Assembly: GCA_023393155.1 (NCBI GenBank)
Contig: JAEWML010000219.1
Location: 1-6,528, forward strand
Length of the DNA: 6,528 nt
Direction: 5' to 3'
DNA from: Bacillota bacterium
Lineage (GTDB): Bacteria > Bacillota > Clostridia > Oscillospirales > Oscillospiraceae
The translations under genes and the position numbers were made by a program. Numbering within the stretch: the first letter of the stretch is position 1; every line of letters begins with the position of its first letter. A model generated the notes under the pieces. That model saw only the letters and a list, made by a program, of their open reading frames with translations. It had not been told where the DNA came from and did no database searches. Positions 6,334 to 6,528 of the stretch are shown in pieces.

Positions 6334-6528
6334 CTAGTGGTTCTCAGTATAGCACGTTTTTGGAGAAATGACATTACAATCCTGTAACAATCCGGGCGCT
6401 TTGGCCCTCGTCTCCCGGGGGATGCGGATGGTGAGGATAATGGCCTCCTCCGTTTCCTCCCGTCGGCTTTGGGCGTCGATTCCGGCGCTTTGAATAAGCG
6501 AAAGCCCGTGATCCACGCTGTTGAGAAA
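6334..6528 (-). CDS. C-terminal end of an unidentified protein, 5' part outside the window
   Basis: A minus-strand frame is open from the right edge and ends at TAG (6336-6334), giving 64 visible residues that begin FLNSVDHGLSLIQ. There is no convincing start inside the window: a GTG at 6516 has no clear Shine-Dalgarno. Third codon positions are GC-rich, as in the neighbours, down to about 6393, and the segment has a helix-then-strand look (GLSLIQSAG, then EEAIILTIRIPRE). This supports real coding. After about 6393 the codons turn AT-rich and coincide with the VanW-type promoter and inverted repeat, so the true coding part may end differently, for instance through a frameshift or a tail of recent origin. 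I do not recognise the family. The strand-helix mix vaguely resembles small alpha/beta regulatory domains (such as the YigZ C-terminal domain), but not enough to name it. Confidence 0.5.
   Translation of the reverse strand, partial: FLNSVDHGLSLIQSAGIDAQSRREETEEAIILTIRIPRETRAKAPGLLQDCNVISPKTCYTENH
6346..6375 (-). promoter_or_regulatory. Promoter of the VanW-type gene (extended -10)
   Basis: On the minus strand TATACT lies at 6351-6346 and is preceded by TGC, giving the extended -10 form TGCTATACT. ATGTCA, matching the -35 consensus at 4 of 6 positions, lies 17 bases upstream. The transcript would start near 6339 and leave about 45 bases before the ATG at 6293. The -10 lies inside the last codons of the upstream reading frame. 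Confidence 0.65.
6374..6387. promoter_or_regulatory. Inverted repeat upstream of the VanW-type gene, possible operator
   Basis: TTACA (6374-6378) and TGTAA (6383-6387) form a perfect inverted repeat with a 4-base spacer. It sits at and just beyond the -35 of the promoter above, where a repressor or activator would be expected to bind. The half-sites recall CopY/BlaI-type boxes, but the spacing is wider than the usual 2 bases of a cop box, so no regulator is assigned. Confidence 0.3.

Noticed and set aside
5109..6371. Plus-strand open frame of 420 codons opposite the VanW-type gene
   Set aside because: It is a shadow of the VanW frame: G, H and R-rich translation, no domain, and no Shine-Dalgarno or promoter in a sensible place.

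Overview
The window looks like chromosomal DNA from a GC-rich member of the Clostridia, probably a gut Oscillospiraceae-type Firmicute. This is inferred from gene content: zapA followed by a peptidase-U32-family gene, a DnaD/DnaI-type helicase-loading pair, and a VanW/G5-like surface protein. Strong AGGAGG-like Shine-Dalgarno sites also fit. No genus can be fixed from the sequence alone, and no mobile element, CRISPR array, tRNA or rRNA was seen.

Layout, left to right. (1) Positions 1-2059, minus strand: zapA (FtsZ-ring-associated protein) is followed by a large U32-family protein of the RlhA/TrhP type, probably involved in RNA hydroxylation. It runs off the left edge, so its C-terminus is missing. 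The two genes overlap as TGATG, so they form a translationally coupled operon. (2) Positions 2060-2320: a divergent control region with one convincing promoter on each strand. (3) Positions 2321-4261, plus strand: a two-gene replication operon encoding a DnaD/DnaB-like primosome protein and a DnaI/DnaC-type AAA+ helicase loader, both starting at GTG. (4) Positions 4262-4490: a convergent intergenic region with a run of potential RNA hairpins and then a perfect 17-bp-arm terminator that can serve both strands. (5) Positions 4491-6293, minus strand: a membrane-anchored VanW-domain protein with peptidoglycan-binding-like and G5-like regions. It has its own extended -10 promoter and an inverted repeat just upstream. 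(6) Positions 6334-6528, minus strand: the 3' end of an unidentified gene that enters from the right.

Taken together, the left part places cell division (zapA) and DNA replication start-up (DnaD/DnaI) head to head on one control region. The right part is a cell-envelope gene. Most of the window is ordinary core chromosome. The parts least explained by known genes are the structured stretch at 4283-4364, the inverted repeat at 6374-6387, and the overlap of the vanW-type promoter with the end of the neighbouring reading frame. I see no evidence strong enough to claim a wholly new biological system.
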